NCBI RefSeq assembly: GCF_036373705.1
Contig: NW_027102663.1
Span: forward strand, 372,001 to 436,000
Length of the DNA: 64,000 nucleotides
Reading direction: 5' to 3'
Source of the DNA: Amia ocellicauda
Taxonomy: Eukaryota > Chordata > Actinopteri > Amiiformes > Amiidae
Shown: positions 1 to 9,690 of the stretch, piece after piece
Numbering within the stretch: the stretch's first letter is position 1
Layout: the number at the start of each line of letters is the position of its first letter
Notes under the pieces: model-generated
Told to the model about the DNA's origin: nothing
Database searches by the model: none
What the model saw: the letters and a program-made list of their open reading frames with translations, nothing else
Translations under genes and position numbers: made by a program

Positions 1-70
1 TTTGTATAAGAATTGTGTTGAATAAAAACAAAACTAATGATTCAAAGGCTGTTTTCATTATTTTTTCACC

Positions 71-643
71 TTAACACGCATGACATCTTTTAAAATCCTC
101 ACAAGAACACCCCATCTGTATACACGGCTGGCTAGGGTCGTAAGTCATTGTGTTATAAGGGGGGGTCCACAGTGTCCTGACAAACTCTGCCACTTTTTTA
201 TCATTTTGGCCTAAATCCTCACTGTACAAGGCCATAATATCGGGGTATGACCTTCCTTTAGATCTATGATATAAGAAAAACACACAGTGTTGACCACAAG
301 TGAAGGTCTGAAGACTTTGTACTTGACGACCGCTGTAAATGGTTTCTTGACAGTTGTTGAGCAGAAAGTTATTGATCTTCCGAGGGAAAGGTCTGAAATC
401 CGGGGGGTTTGCATAGGAATCAAAAAATTCACCACGGTGGTCCTCCCTTAGATAAATAGCCAGCCAATGTTCTCCGGGCATATTTTTAGGGTGTGTGTTG
501 ATTATGTACATTGCAGGTAAATTCTTGATCTTAAATTTAGGCAGCTGATCGCAGGCGTAGACTCCTTGAAACAGTTTCCGTGAGCCGGCCAGGGCATTCA
601 TGATGTGGTTGAGCTCTCTGGTGTTCATTTTAATAATAATCAT
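71..643 (-). CDS. Adenain-like cysteine protease (copy A)
   Basis: This frame of 190 residues matches the adenovirus/Polinton maturation protease, an Ulp1-type cysteine protease that trims capsid precursors inside the virion. Visible catalytic features are a GEHWLAIY segment with the likely catalytic His near residue 59, an acidic residue in FFDSYAN near 75, and a TCGQHC motif near 115-120 that holds the likely Cys nucleophile. The first ATG gives MIIIKMNTREL and overlaps the capsid gene slightly. The second ATG (MNTREL, codon ending at 628) would start just after the capsid stop and is equally plausible. It lies last in the minus-strand row, downstream of the major capsid gene. The family assignment is by motif, and activity is not claimed. 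Confidence 0.85.
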   Translation of the reverse strand: MIIIKMNTRELNHIMNALAGSRKLFQGVYACDQLPKFKIKNLPAMYIINTHPKNMPGEHWLAIYLREDHRGEFFDSYANPPDFRPFPRKINNFLLNNCQETIYSGRQVQSLQTFTCGQHCVFFLYHRSKGRSYPDIMALYSEDLGQNDKKVAEFVRTLWTPPYNTMTYDPSQPCIQMGCSCEDFKRCHAC

Positions 644-1937
644 ACATAACGTTTCTCCTCTGATTCACCTCAATAATGTTGTCAAACACTGCATACACGA
701 CCATATTTACAGTGCGTGGTAGAGGCTGCTTGAAACGCATCTCCAAACGCATATTGCCCGTCTTCATCAGTGAAAAATGTTGTCCACACTCTTCGTCAGG
801 GGTCAGGTTGAAACCGTACAGGGTGTAACCGCTGCAGTATTCCCGGCGATCGATCAGCAGAGTTTGATCCTTGAGATGGCGACCCGTAGCTAGTACTAGA
901 CTGTCATATTCACGAACCGCATTGCCGTTTTCAAAGTCAGGTTGAAAAGGTCTGGATGGAACCTGCACACCATCGACGTACAACGCTATAAATTCCGCGT
1001 TATAATGTTTAAAGTTAAAGGGGTTCTTGTTGTAAACCCCGGTAAATGCATCATTATCTTCGAGACCTATAATAACCTGTTTTGGGAGCTGTCCTAGAAA
1101 CAGATTTTCCTGGTTCATCACCCGTGTCCCTGCGGGGATACTGTGGACTTTCATATAGACTCTTTCGATCGGGTACTTGGCGTTTGCCGTCATTAACGCC
1201 TGCGCGTGTCCTAGTTTAACCGCCGGGGAGACGGACACTTTTTTCACAAACAGCGAGGCCGATAATATGGTCAGTTTATATTTTTCAGTATCAGGGGTCA
1301 TCAGACAAAAAGCACTTTTACTACGGATCATTTTAATTTTAATGTCTACCCCGTTGAGCATGAGTTTTTCTTGGAAAAATATGTCTGCATGGATATGCCC
1401 CATTAGCTCAAAGGTCCTCCCTTCTGTTGAAGAGGCCGTTCTTTTTTGCAAACCCTTATTGAGTCCCTCTGGATCCTTGTCGTCCATAGCTTCCGGGATG
1501 TCTTTGAAGAAAAGGCCGGGGCTGAACTGTTTGCTTAGGGTCTCCTCACTATAATTAAGTATACACTCCATCATGGCTCTATAGGGGTAAGTATTGCTGC
1601 TTTGACTAATGAGCCGATCTCCCAGGGTCACATTCACCTGTGTAAACATGGTGGCCACCGGGTAATTGATGACCCCATCGTTGGTCGTCTTCTCGATTGC
1701 ATCGCCATCCTCATCAGTCACTTTACAGTTCATTAAAATAAATGTGTTATTCAAATCAATATAATCCTCGCCATTGCCAGCTATAAAAAACTCCAGAGGG
1801 GCCGTGTCTGAAATTGCAGAAAGAGGGGGAATCTCTACATATATGCTCTTATCTATACTCGTTTGAGTGTATGGAACTGTAAACAGATCCAGTTCTGATT
1901 TGACGCATTCTTCCGATAGACTGTGGACAAAAGACAT
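630..1937 (-). CDS. Major capsid protein, double jelly-roll (copy A)
   Basis: This open frame of 435 residues starts at an ATG (MSFVHSLSEECVKSELDLF). It resembles the Polinton/adintovirus hexon-like major capsid protein, which in this lineage has a double jelly-roll fold and forms trimers tiling an icosahedral shell. Supporting signs are the length, the N-terminal SFVHSLSEECVKSELDLF block, the conserved LEFFI...YIDLNNTFI strand early on, and a position between the pVI-like gene and the protease. Its 5' end overlaps the pVI-like frame, and its stop lies against the protease start. The fold is inferred from family knowledge, not from structure. Confidence 0.85.
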   Translation of the reverse strand: MSFVHSLSEECVKSELDLFTVPYTQTSIDKSIYVEIPPLSAISDTAPLEFFIAGNGEDYIDLNNTFILMNCKVTDEDGDAIEKTTNDGVINYPVATMFTQVNVTLGDRLISQSSNTYPYRAMMECILNYSEETLSKQFSPGLFFKDIPEAMDDKDPEGLNKGLQKRTASSTEGRTFELMGHIHADIFFQEKLMLNGVDIKIKMIRSKSAFCLMTPDTEKYKLTILSASLFVKKVSVSPAVKLGHAQALMTANAKYPIERVYMKVHSIPAGTRVMNQENLFLGQLPKQVIIGLEDNDAFTGVYNKNPFNFKHYNAEFIALYVDGVQVPSRPFQPDFENGNAVREYDSLVLATGRHLKDQTLLIDRREYCSGYTLYGFNLTPDEECGQHFSLMKTGNMRLEMRFKQPLPRTVNMVVYAVFDNIIEVNQRRNVMYDYY

Positions 1938-2429
1938 GTTTAAAAGATGTATCCTGAGGCTCTATTTTTCTTTCTTTGAGACTTTCTTTTTGCAGGTTTT
2001 TTCTTGTGCTGCTTCCTTCTCCGAGTGTTTCCACGATATGTTGGAGAATGAGAGATTCTTCGTTTTTTGTTAGCCACGGATCTTTGTCGCCCCCTGGTGG
2101 ACACATGCTGTTTCTTCTTTTACCCCCCCTCCTCGCCATTACCATGAGACCCGAACCCTCCTGATGCTCATGGCTAGCTGCCCGGTTCATAACATTGGTG
2201 AACACGTCACTAACAATATTTTTAGCCGCTGATTTCAAGTGGGGTCTGGCTATAGCAAAGCCTCTCTTAAGCAGGGGTATGGCCATTCTAAAGAGACCAC
2301 GAAAGAGTCCTCCTAGACTGGCGCCATACATTGTGGGGGCTCCTACAATACCGGGCAAGCCGTTCCATCTTGCATCTTGTAATAATCCACATAGGCGCTA
2401 GGATCTACATAACCCCTCGAGGTAGCCAT
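1849..2429 (-). pseudogene. pVI-like minor virion protein region (copy A)
   Basis: This region runs from the ATG of MATSRGYVDPSAYVDYYK to a stop inside the capsid gene. Its centre is an amphipathic stretch (GLFRGLFRMAIPLLKRGFAIARPHLKSA in pieces), glycine-rich before it and basic after it, like the membrane-active or core proteins (pVI/pX) of adenoviruses and Polintons. Such proteins bridge capsid and core and help the particle leave endosomes. This copy is not whole. The exact identity within the pVI/pX group is uncertain. Confidence 0.6.
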
Positions 2430-2430
2430 T

Positions 2431-3163
2431 TTAATAATGTACACACTGTTTCAGGGGTCGAAAATGTAGTTTGACATTAACTTTACCGATGCGGAAGGGT
2501 ACGTTGATATTCTGATCCAATTTTACTTCGATCGTGATGTTGTCAAAGTGGGTCTTTGAGACTGGTACGTAGTGTGGTTTGTCATAAGTAATTGTGACCA
2601 TGTCATTGCTTTTACCTTTAATAAGTACATTTCTCAAAAGGGGGACATAACTATCCCCGACCCTCTGGTGGGTTATGATATCCGTATACACATAAAGAGT
2701 GTAAAAGCCGCCCCACCACTTCTGAGAACCTGCTCTCTGTGTCAGAATAGAACCCAAATATACGCCCCAGTTGGCCGCTGGTTTGAATGCTAATACCTGG
2801 TTTTGACACCTTGTACACTCTGTTTTTAATAGGGTTGTAATATAGCTTGATGTTGGGGGTGCCTTCTGAGAACTGTTTATGCATCTCATCTAATATTTTA
2901 TCCACATTGTCATAATAACCTCCTTGTATCGTGAATGTCCATTGACTCTTTTTAACATCATCAAAAATGGCGAAGGTGGCATCCTTATCTTGTAAAACAG
3001 CCCAAGTGTAAGGATACTGTATTTCCGCCAACCCCACTTCCCACGACACCCTTAGATCTATAGATTTTCCAAATTGTACCGTGTAACTGGATATTTCATT
3101 TTTAGGATATATATCGAGAGAGGCATTACTGGGTAGAGTCACGTAGAAGCCTCCTGATTCCAT
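2431..3163 (-). pseudogene. Penton / minor capsid protein region (copy A)
   Basis: The start is placed at the ATG of MESGGFYVTLPSNASLDIYP, the usual opening of the Polinton minor capsid (penton) protein, which has a single jelly-roll fold and closes the fivefold vertices. Other matching blocks are SSYTVQFGKSIDL, WEVGLAEIQYPYTW and a closing VNVKLHFRPL segment. It lies between integrase and pVI-like genes, one base before the latter. The region is broken in this copy. Confidence 0.75.
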
Positions 3164-3209
3164 CTTGAGAATCGAAAGTAATGCCCCCAACACACCCGCG
3201 GGCATGTTG

Positions 3210-4301
3210 TTATAAGGATTGAATATCGCAAACCTGTTGTTCCGGGACCCAACTATTGAACTTTTCAGGCCATCCAAGCCATTTCATCAACACATATTTT
3301 TTCCGGTTCTGGGTTTTTTCAGCTAATATCTTTTCAACTCTGTATACACTGTCTTTACCCACAATAATTTTTTGTAACTCGGCTTCGTAAAACGTTCCTT
3401 CTATATCCTCCCTGTCATAGTCTTTTAACCGGTACACGGGGGGGTCTCTAGCCAACTGTTCGGTAACTGTAAAATATTCGTCAGAAAATGTTTGTTCATA
3501 ACCTTTGGCAAAAGTACTCCTTAGCTTTGAAACGCGAACCACATCACCGATGTTGAACTAATAAGTAGTTTTTCCCTTCTTAATAAATGGTCCGTATAAT
3601 TTTTTATAGACCTTAAAAGAATTACTTTGATCAACATCTATAGGCTTCATTTTAATACTGGTGTGATACCCTTGGTTGTAAGCATCGATAAAATCCTGAA
3701 CTTTATCAAAATACTTGAACGTGTTGACCGCTGTAAAATATCTCCACATTTTGGTCTTTATGGTGCGGTTAAACCTCTCCACTACCGATGCCCTAAGCTC
3801 ATTACCAGTGGTGAAATGATGTATTTTGTGTCTCTTCAGTAGATTCTGAAATTCTCTGTTGAGAAACTCTTTTCCTTTATCAGTCTGCAGTTTTTTAGGA
3901 CATCGACCCTGGGACAATATATCCTCAAAGGCCCTTGTCACCGCCCGACCTGTTTTATTATGTAGAATGCGAGCCCAGGCATATTTTGATAACACATCGA
4001 TACACATCAACATCAATTTGTGACCATTGTTATGTTTTGATAAATTTGACATATCGACTAGATCCATTTGCCATTGTGAATCTATGTCAGTTGCATATAC
4101 GCGGTTTCTTTTAAAGTTAATCCTGAGAGGTTTATGTAAGGTATAGGCGTCTTGTTCCCGTAACCATTCTGAAACAACCACATCATTAACCTTCACTCCG
4201 GCCTCAGCGAGTCCTCTTTGAAAACCCTTCTTACCCGCCAAACCCCCAATCTTGGCTGGGTTGTAGTATAGTTCCTGCATTTGGGGAGCTTGCCGAGTCA
4301 T
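3210..4301 (-). pseudogene. Retrovirus-type integrase with chromodomain (copy A)
   Basis: The region carries the same integrase as copy D (see there): the rve catalytic core with its DDE residues and a C-terminal chromodomain. It is broken in this copy. The start is set at the ATG of MTRQAPQMQELYYNP, because the open frame upstream of it has no ATG. Confidence 0.85.
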
Positions 4302-4356
4302 TCTGTCAAATAACCACACAGACCCACACTATGCGCAAAGTTTTTATACAAGGTTT

Positions 4357-4362
4357 TTTATT
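4357..4362 (-). terminator. Polyadenylation signal for the minus-strand early block (copy A)
   Basis: TTTATT on the plus strand is AATAAA on the minus strand. It lies about 115 bases beyond the end of the Bcl-2-like frame and before the integrase start, so it probably ends transcripts of the three rightmost genes separately from the late block. The same signal is found in copies B, C and D. Confidence 0.5.
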
Positions 4363-4473
4363 CAACTTCAGGAGAGCAGATACCCCTTTTTAGACATTTG
4401 AGAAAAGTATAACATACACAACAATTTTTTCTACGGTCCAGACAAAAAGAAATCAGATGATTGGTTACTTGAT

Positions 4474-4866
4474 CTATATCAACAAATATACCTGTTTCTT
4501 TATCTTGTAGGCACACACCTCAGTTACATATGTAAATAAAACAACAATATGACCTATTTTAAAAGTAAACAGAGGTGTATTAAACATGCTCAGTAAAAGG
4601 TCATACAGATGTTGATGAAATGGCCTAATATCATTCTTGGCCCCCTTGAGCCCTTCATCCCAGTGTTCGTACCCCCCGGTCTTTGTTACAGCAGCCATTC
4701 ACTTTTCCAGGTTTGAAAGTTGATCCTCATCGATGGTTAAATCTGTAGAGAAAAGGCTCGCGTTGGCTACTTTTCTGTCAAGCACATGGTGTAATAGCGC
4801 TCTCAGGTTAGCTGCAGAGTGTTGATGACAGAACCAGTTGCAGAAGCAGTCCAGAACATTCCCCAT
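4474..4866 (-). pseudogene. Bcl-2-like protein region (copy A)
   Basis: This is the same gene as the open frame in copy B (23014-23406), where it is described. It is broken in this copy. Confidence 0.5.
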
Positions 4867-4878
4867 GTTCAAAGTCCC

Positions 4879-5727
4879 TTAGTTCAGGTCAGAGTCTGAA
4901 TCAGTGGCGTAGATGTCGAATTCTTCGTCGCTGCCCCCAGCTTTAACTTCTTTACGGAAGAAATAAGCTTTTAGCTTGCCAGCGGTTTTTCTACTCGGCT
5001 CATCCAGGTCATTGAGCAGCTGCCCAAGTTTCTCTATTATAAACGGCTCCTTTTTCAGCTCCAGCAAAATCTCATCTATGATTTTCTGGACTTGTCCCAC
5101 AGTGACATGTATGTGGGAGTAAGAGAGCGCCTTGATTAGTGCCGGTTTCAGCCACGGTTTGTTCAGTCTTCTGTAAAACACATTGAAATAGAACAGGAAA
5201 TAGTAACGGTCTGGTTCAAACAAACAACTGTGTCTCAACTGACTGGGGTGATTCACTTCACACCCCCGACAGACTTCTTTCAGAGCTCGGTCGATGAGAG
5301 CACTCAGAATATACACCAGGGTGCTTTTAACCACTCTGCTTACTTGGTCACATACCCCGGGCATAAATCCTGCGTCTTCATCACGCCCCCGGGACAGTCC
5401 GATGCTCATTGGGTCGCCTGGTGGTTTGTGGGGTGTTTCTCCATCCATTGGACTGACCCCCTCCTGAGACGCACAGACGGTAGACAGTTCGGCAAAATCG
5501 AGGCCCTCCATGAGCTCCAGAGGCTGGGGATCCCCGAGACTCATTTGGACATCCATCGCACCGCATGTTGTTTCGTCCTGAGGGACCGGGGTCTGAGGTC
5601 TTGGAGAGTAACCACAGTCAAAGGGTTCCAGAGTGTATACAAAATCTGGGGAATAGAACCAGGGGTGATCCCGGGTTTGAAGAGGCCTGTAGAGCCTGTC
5701 GACGTCCGCAGCTTTCGGGTAAGACAT
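4879..5727 (-). CDS. Unrecognised 282-residue protein with Cys/His cluster (copy A)
   Basis: I do not recognise this protein. The ATG chosen gives MSYPKAADVDRLYRPL; the open frame extends a few codons upstream without an ATG. The first half is proline-rich and acidic and looks disordered. Near residues 153-168 there is a C-x2-C-x3-H-PSQ-x2-H-x-C cluster that could bind zinc, followed by an aromatic-rich segment (RYYFLFYFNVFYRRL). The C-terminus is strongly acidic (GSDEEFDIYATDSDSD), a typical casein kinase 2 type tail. It sits between the Bcl-2-like gene and the early-type gene near the terminal repeat, a place where adintoviruses carry accessory, host-interaction genes. A regulatory role is only a guess from that position. 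Confidence 0.7.
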   Translation of the reverse strand: MSYPKAADVDRLYRPLQTRDHPWFYSPDFVYTLEPFDCGYSPRPQTPVPQDETTCGAMDVQMSLGDPQPLELMEGLDFAELSTVCASQEGVSPMDGETPHKPPGDPMSIGLSRGRDEDAGFMPGVCDQVSRVVKSTLVYILSALIDRALKEVCRGCEVNHPSQLRHSCLFEPDRYYFLFYFNVFYRRLNKPWLKPALIKALSYSHIHVTVGQVQKIIDEILLELKKEPFIIEKLGQLLNDLDEPSRKTAGKLKAYFFRKEVKAGGSDEEFDIYATDSDSDLN

Positions 5728-5830
5728 TCTCTTTAATTTTAAACCATGAATGAATTGTTGCACCTTTTATCCTATCTCTTCACTACGTCACGACACACCG
5801 CCCTCTTAGAAGAGAGTAGCCCCTGAGCCG

Positions 5831-6235
5831 TCAGACCCCCCTCCAAAACCCCACACGTCGTCTGTCGTAGTTCTGCAAGCTTTCCCATTCACACCTTTCA
5901 AAACCCTGAGTCGGAGACTCCATTTCGCATTCTCTTGGACCCTCTTGCAAGCCTTCTAGAGTCTTATCCACAAGCCCCAGATCTCTCCAGGCCATCACCT
6001 TCAACCAGTCCTCATAAGAGTATTCAATTACCGTCTCAAAAGGTTCCAACGTACCCTCCTTCTCTCCCAAAGCAAGAAGCTCCACTCCAACATAGCTGGG
6101 ATCCCTTTTAAAGCGGTAACCCCGTCGAGCCCCCCAGAACAACACCCAGGAGCGTTCAATCTTCAAATTGGTGAGTACAGGAACCCTTGCCCGGGATTGT
6201 TTCTTGCGGGGTTTCATGTTGATGTCGCTGGACAT
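5831..6235 (-). CDS. Unrecognised early-type protein (copy A)
   Basis: The open frame begins at the ATG of MSSDINMKPRKKQSRAR, the first gene inside the right terminal repeat. A TATA-like CTATTTAAG lies about 70 bases upstream on the same strand. The N-terminus is basic. The longest open version is in copy C, described there; the frame here is shorter than that. Confidence 0.5.
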   Translation of the reverse strand: MSSDINMKPRKKQSRARVPVLTNLKIERSWVLFWGARRGYRFKRDPSYVGVELLALGEKEGTLEPFETVIEYSYEDWLKVMAWRDLGLVDKTLEGLQEGPRECEMESPTQGFERCEWESLQNYDRRRVGFWRGV

Positions 6236-6301
6236 GTTGAAGAAGCGGGATGTTTCAGAAGCTGAGAATTAAAGAGGTATTGCCTAAAAGAAGCGCGGGT
6301 T

Positions 6302-6310
6302 CTTAAATAG
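6302..6310 (-). promoter_or_regulatory. TATA-like box of the early-type gene (copy A)
   Basis: CTATTTAAG on the minus strand lies about 70 bases upstream of the early gene ATG, between it and the terminal repeat. The spacing is right for a core promoter with a short leader. Confidence 0.5.
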
Positions 6311-6353
6311 AGAGGAGAGTTTCGGGGCGTTGCCTTCAGAGGGGTGGGGGTAT

Positions 6354-6538
6354 TTATGGGTGGCCTTGTTGTTCAGGGTTTTATGGGTGTACACTTTCTG
6401 ACGGATATGAGGTAGGAATAATTAAGGAAATAACTCTACCTAAAATCACGCCCCCCAATTATGACGTAGGAATATTAATAAGCTTAGGGCATACGTCATA
6501 ACAAAATAGGCCGCGCCCAAAAAACCCTACTATCTACT
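6354..6538. repeat. Right inverted terminal repeat of copy A
   Basis: These 185 bases correspond to the right terminal repeat of copy D and are the inverse of its left repeat at 47384-47568. The outer end reads ...TACTATCTACT. Inside are CRE/ATF-like ACGTCA-type motifs and a GC-rich GGCCGCGCCC block close to the tip. Confidence 0.9.
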
Positions 6539-6854
6539 CTTATGTAGTTGAAGGCGCAGTATAGCTCTCATAGTCTGGTGGTGACGGAAGACCACCAGCC
6601 GTTTGAACAAGCCATTCAGCATCACCTTGTTGGGTTAAGTGCAGGCACTGTCAGAGCGCAGGGCGTCCTGCCTTTGAAAGAGTTTCCGAAGTGTCCTGAT
6701 GTGCCCTTTAGCAATGCCAAACAGGTCTGTGAAAATGGCATCATTTCGCGGCACTTCAGACGCCATCTCACAGTCTAGCCGACCTGAAACGCCTGAGCCC
6801 GTTTTACCAGCAGGCTCCTACGGTAACCGTTTGAAGCAAGAGGTGGCGTTGTCA

Positions 6855-6926
6855 GTTTCCGTAGTGTAGCGGTTATCACATTCGCCTAACGCGCGAAAGG
6901 TCCCCGGTTCGAAACCGGGCGGAAAC
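6855..6926 (+). tRNA. tRNA-Val (AAC)
   Basis: The 72 bases fold as a cloverleaf: acceptor GTTTCCG/CGGAAAC, D arm GTG...CAC, anticodon AAC at 6888-6890 in a loop CTAACGC, variable AGGTC, and T arm CCCGG-TTCGAAA-CCGGG. Base 6927 (A) is the discriminator. Both internal promoter boxes are intact, and TTTT follows about 22 bases downstream, as expected for RNA polymerase III. Confidence 0.93.
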
Positions 6927-7091
6927 AGCCTGCTTTGGGCGGGCCCTTTTCGTCCTGCTTGCCCTCGTGGTTCCCCGCAGGCGGTGGGTGGCTTTTCTTC
7001 ATTGGAGTGCCCGAAATCGGTGCTCTCAGAGCGTCCGTCCGTCGACAGGTTGAAATTGTAAACGCTGGTGTAGCCACTTTTAATTAAAATC

Positions 7092-7143
7092 TGATGATGA
7101 TGATGATGATGTTGTTGTTGTTGTTGTTCTTGTTGTCGTCGTA
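7092..7143. repeat. (TGA)n(TTG)n microsatellite
   Basis: A run of TGA triplets passes into TTG/TTC triplets and then GTCGTCGTAG. It lies at the fixed position after the AATTAAAAT block found in the monomers. Confidence 0.9.
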
Positions 7144-7227
7144 GTCGCCGTCATTATTATTGTTAAAGTAAAGCAGTAGTTAGATTTGTTGCTACCGTAA
7201 GGTGTAGAAGGCACAATAGCTCTGATA

Positions 7228-7255
7228 GTCTGGTGGTGAAGGAAGACCACCAGAC
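7228..7255. repeat. Perfect 10-bp hairpin of the array monomer
   Basis: The arms GTCTGGTGGT and ACCACCAGAC are exact inverse complements around an eight-base loop. The same or a slightly altered hairpin opens most monomers. It could be a structural or transcription-related element; the function is unknown. Confidence 0.7.
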
Positions 7256-7488
7256 GTTTGAACAAGCCATTCAGCATCACCTTGTTGGGCTAAGTGCAGG
7301 CACTGTCAGAGCGCAGGGCGTCCTGCCTTTGAAAGAGTTTCCAAAGTGTCCTGATGTGCCCTTTAGCAATGCAATATAGGTCAGTGAAAATAGAAACCTT
7401 TATCTCACAGGCTGGCCCACGGGAAACGCCTGTGCGCGTTTTATCAGCCTGCTTCGATGGAAGCCATTCGAAACACCAGGACGGGTTG

Positions 7489-7560
7489 TTTTCCGTAGTG
7501 TAGTGGCTATCACGTTTGCCTCACACGCGAAAGGTCCCCGGTTCGAAACCGGGCGGAAAC
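7489..7560 (+). tRNA. tRNA-Val (CAC)
   Basis: All arms are present with anticodon CAC at 7522-7524 and a standard T arm. An extra T before the acceptor stem makes its first pair T-C rather than G-C, so the terminal pair is lost. The D loop has GTGGCTAT instead of the usual GTGGTTAT. It is probably transcribable, with activity uncertain. Confidence 0.85.
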
Positions 7561-8024
7561 AACCCCCGGTGCACGCGTGCCAGTGCCATGTTACCCGTCG
7601 CCTTCTCTCTGCCCCAAGGCCGGCCGTCGTTTTCTCTTCCTCGGAGTGGCAAGAAATCCTGACCTTAAAAACAAACGATCGCAGAAGGGTAGCTTTGCGA
7701 GGCGCTGGAACTCACACTTTTAAAATCGATACATGTTGTAGCTGTTACAATACGACCGTAGCAGGATCAGCGACATTGCTGTTACTCTTATGTAGTCGAA
7801 GGCGCAGTATAGCTCTGATAGTCTGGTGGTGACGGAAGACCTCCAGCCGTTTGAACAAGCCATTCAGCATCACCTTGTTGGGCTAAGTGCAGGCACTGTC
7901 AGAGCGCAGGGCGACCTGCCTTTGATAGAGTTTCCTAAGTGTCCCGAAATCGGTGCACTCAGAGCGTCCGTCCGTCGACAGGTTGAAATTGTAAACGCTG
8001 GTGTAGCCACTTTTAATTAAAATA

Positions 8025-8103
8025 TGATGATGATGATGATGATGTTGTTGTTCTTGTTCTTGTTCTTGTTGTTGTTGTTGTTCTTGTTTTTCTTGTTGTC
8101 GTC
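8025..8103. repeat. (TGA)n(TTG/TTC)n microsatellite
   Basis: This is the longest triplet run of array 1, with TTCTTG interruptions. It belongs to a short monomer that lacks a tRNA. Confidence 0.9.
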
Positions 8104-8456
8104 GTGGTCGCCGTCATTATTATTGTTAAAGTAAAGCAGTTGTTAGATTTGTAGCTACCGTAAGGTGTAGAAGGCACAATAGCTCTGTGATTGTCTGATG
8201 GTGGCACAAGACGAGCAGCAGCTGTTTGAACAAGCCATTGAGCATCACCATGTTGGGGTAAGTGTAAGTCTTGTCATAGCTCAGGGCGTTCTTCCTTTGA
8301 AAGAGTTTCCAAAGTGTCCTGATGTGCCCTTGAGCAATGCAAAATAGGTCAGTGAAAATAGAAACCTTTATCTCACAGGCTGGCCCACGGGAAACCCCTG
8401 TGCGCGTTTTACCAGCCGGCTTCGATGGGAGCCATTTGAAACACCAGGACGGGTCG

Positions 8457-8528
8457 GTTTCCGTAGTGTAGTGGCTATCACGTGCGCCTCACACGCGAAA
8501 GGTCCCTGGTTCGAAACCGGGCGGAAAC
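8457..8528 (+). tRNA. tRNA-Val (CAC), slightly degenerate
   Basis: The acceptor is GTTTCCG/CGGAAAC and the anticodon CAC is at 8490-8492. The anticodon stem reads TGCGC where sister copies have TTCGC, giving a mismatch, and the T stem has CCTGG opposite CCGGG. It may be a weak or decaying gene. Confidence 0.8.
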
Positions 8529-8992
8529 AACCCGCGGTGCACGCGTGCCAGTGCCGTGTTACCCGTCGCCATCTCTCTGCTCCAAGGCCGGCCGTCGTTT
8601 TCTCTTCCTCGGAGTGGCAAGAAATCCTGACCTTGAGAACAAACGATCGCAGAAGGGTAGCTTTGTGAGGCACTGGAACTGACACTTTTAAAATCGATAC
8701 ATGTTGTTGCTGTTACAATACGACCGTAGCAGGATCGGCGACATTGCTGTTACTCTTATCTAGTTGAAGGCGCAGTATAGCTCTGATAGTCTGGTGGTGA
8801 CGGAAGACCACCAGCCGTTTGAACAAGCCATTCAGCATCACCTTGTTGGGCTAAACGCAGGCACTGTCAGAGCGCAGGTCGTCCTGCCTTTGAAAGAGTT
8901 TCCGAAGTGTCCCGAAATCGGTGCACTCAGAGCGTCCGTCCGTCGACAGGTTGAAATTGTAAACGCTGGTGTAGCCACTTTTAATTAAAATC

Positions 8993-9032
8993 TGATGATG
9001 ATGATGTTGTTGTTGTTATTCTTGTTGTCGTC
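8993..9032. repeat. Short (TGA)n(TTG)n microsatellite
   Basis: A brief triplet run at the usual monomer position, in a short monomer without tRNA. Confidence 0.85.
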
Positions 9033-9401
9033 GTAGTCGCCGTCATTATTAATGTTAAAGTAAAGCAGTAGTTAGATTTGTTGCTACCGTAAGGTGTAGA
9101 AGGCAAAATAGCTCTGATAGTCTGGTGGTGAAGGAAGACCACCAGACGTTTGAACAAGCCATTCAGCATCACCTTGTTGGGCTAAGTGCAGGCACTGTCA
9201 GAGCGCAGGGCGTCCTGCCTTTAAAAGAGTTTCCGAAGTGTCCTGATGTGCCCTTTAGCAATGCCAAACAGGTCAGTGAAAATGGCATCCTTTCGCCGCA
9301 CTTCAGACGACATCTCACAGCCTAGCCGACCTGAAACACCTGAGCCCGTTTTACCAGCAGGCTTTAACGGTAACCATTTGAAGCAAGAGGCAGCGGTGTC
9401 A

Positions 9402-9473
9402 GTTTCCGTAGTGTAGCGGTTATCACGTTCGCCTAACGCGCGAAAGGTCCCCGGTTCGAAACCGGGCGGAAAC
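9402..9473 (+). tRNA. tRNA-Val (AAC)
   Basis: The cloverleaf is complete, with intact acceptor, anticodon stem, AAC anticodon at 9435-9437 and T arm. Base 9474 (A) is the discriminator. TTTT occurs shortly downstream. Confidence 0.93.
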
Positions 9474-9638
9474 AGCCTACTGTGGGCTGGCCCTTTTCGT
9501 CATGCTTGCCCTCGTGGTTCCCCGGAGGCGGTGGGTGTCTTTTCTTCATTGGAGTGCCCGTAATCGATGCACTCAGAGCGTCCGTCCGTCGACAGGTTGA
9601 AATTGTAAACGCTGGTGTAGCCACTTTTAATTAAAATC

Positions 9639-9659
9639 TGATGATGATGATGATGATGA

Positions 9660-9690
<31 letters not shown>

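Larger units (their letters stand above)
1..6538 (-). mobile_element. Polinton/adintovirus-like element copy A (right part)
   Basis: The window opens inside this element, at its central polyadenylation region, so only the right half is visible: protease, major capsid protein, pVI-like protein, penton, integrase, Bcl-2-like protein, a 282-residue protein, an early-type protein and the right terminal repeat. Gene order and content are those of Polintons/adintoviruses. It is a fossil, with about five breaks in the visible part, although protease and capsid frames are still open. It is nearly identical to copy B over the whole shared length, which implies a recent common origin. Confidence 0.9.

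Noticed and set aside
5230-5736. 168-residue plus-strand frame opposite the 282-residue gene
   Set aside because: It is an antisense shadow. The minus-strand frame has the better start, composition and neighbours.
7080-7280. Thr- and Ser-rich peptides on the minus strand of the arrays
   Set aside because: They are translations of the TGA/TTG triplet runs and not genes.
6548-9325. Short frames in the arrays beginning MKAQYSSDSLVVTEDHQPFEQAIQHH or MAITFASHAKGPRFETGRKQ
   Set aside because: They recur only because the monomer repeats. They run through tRNA genes and microsatellites, have no known domain and change frame between monomers.
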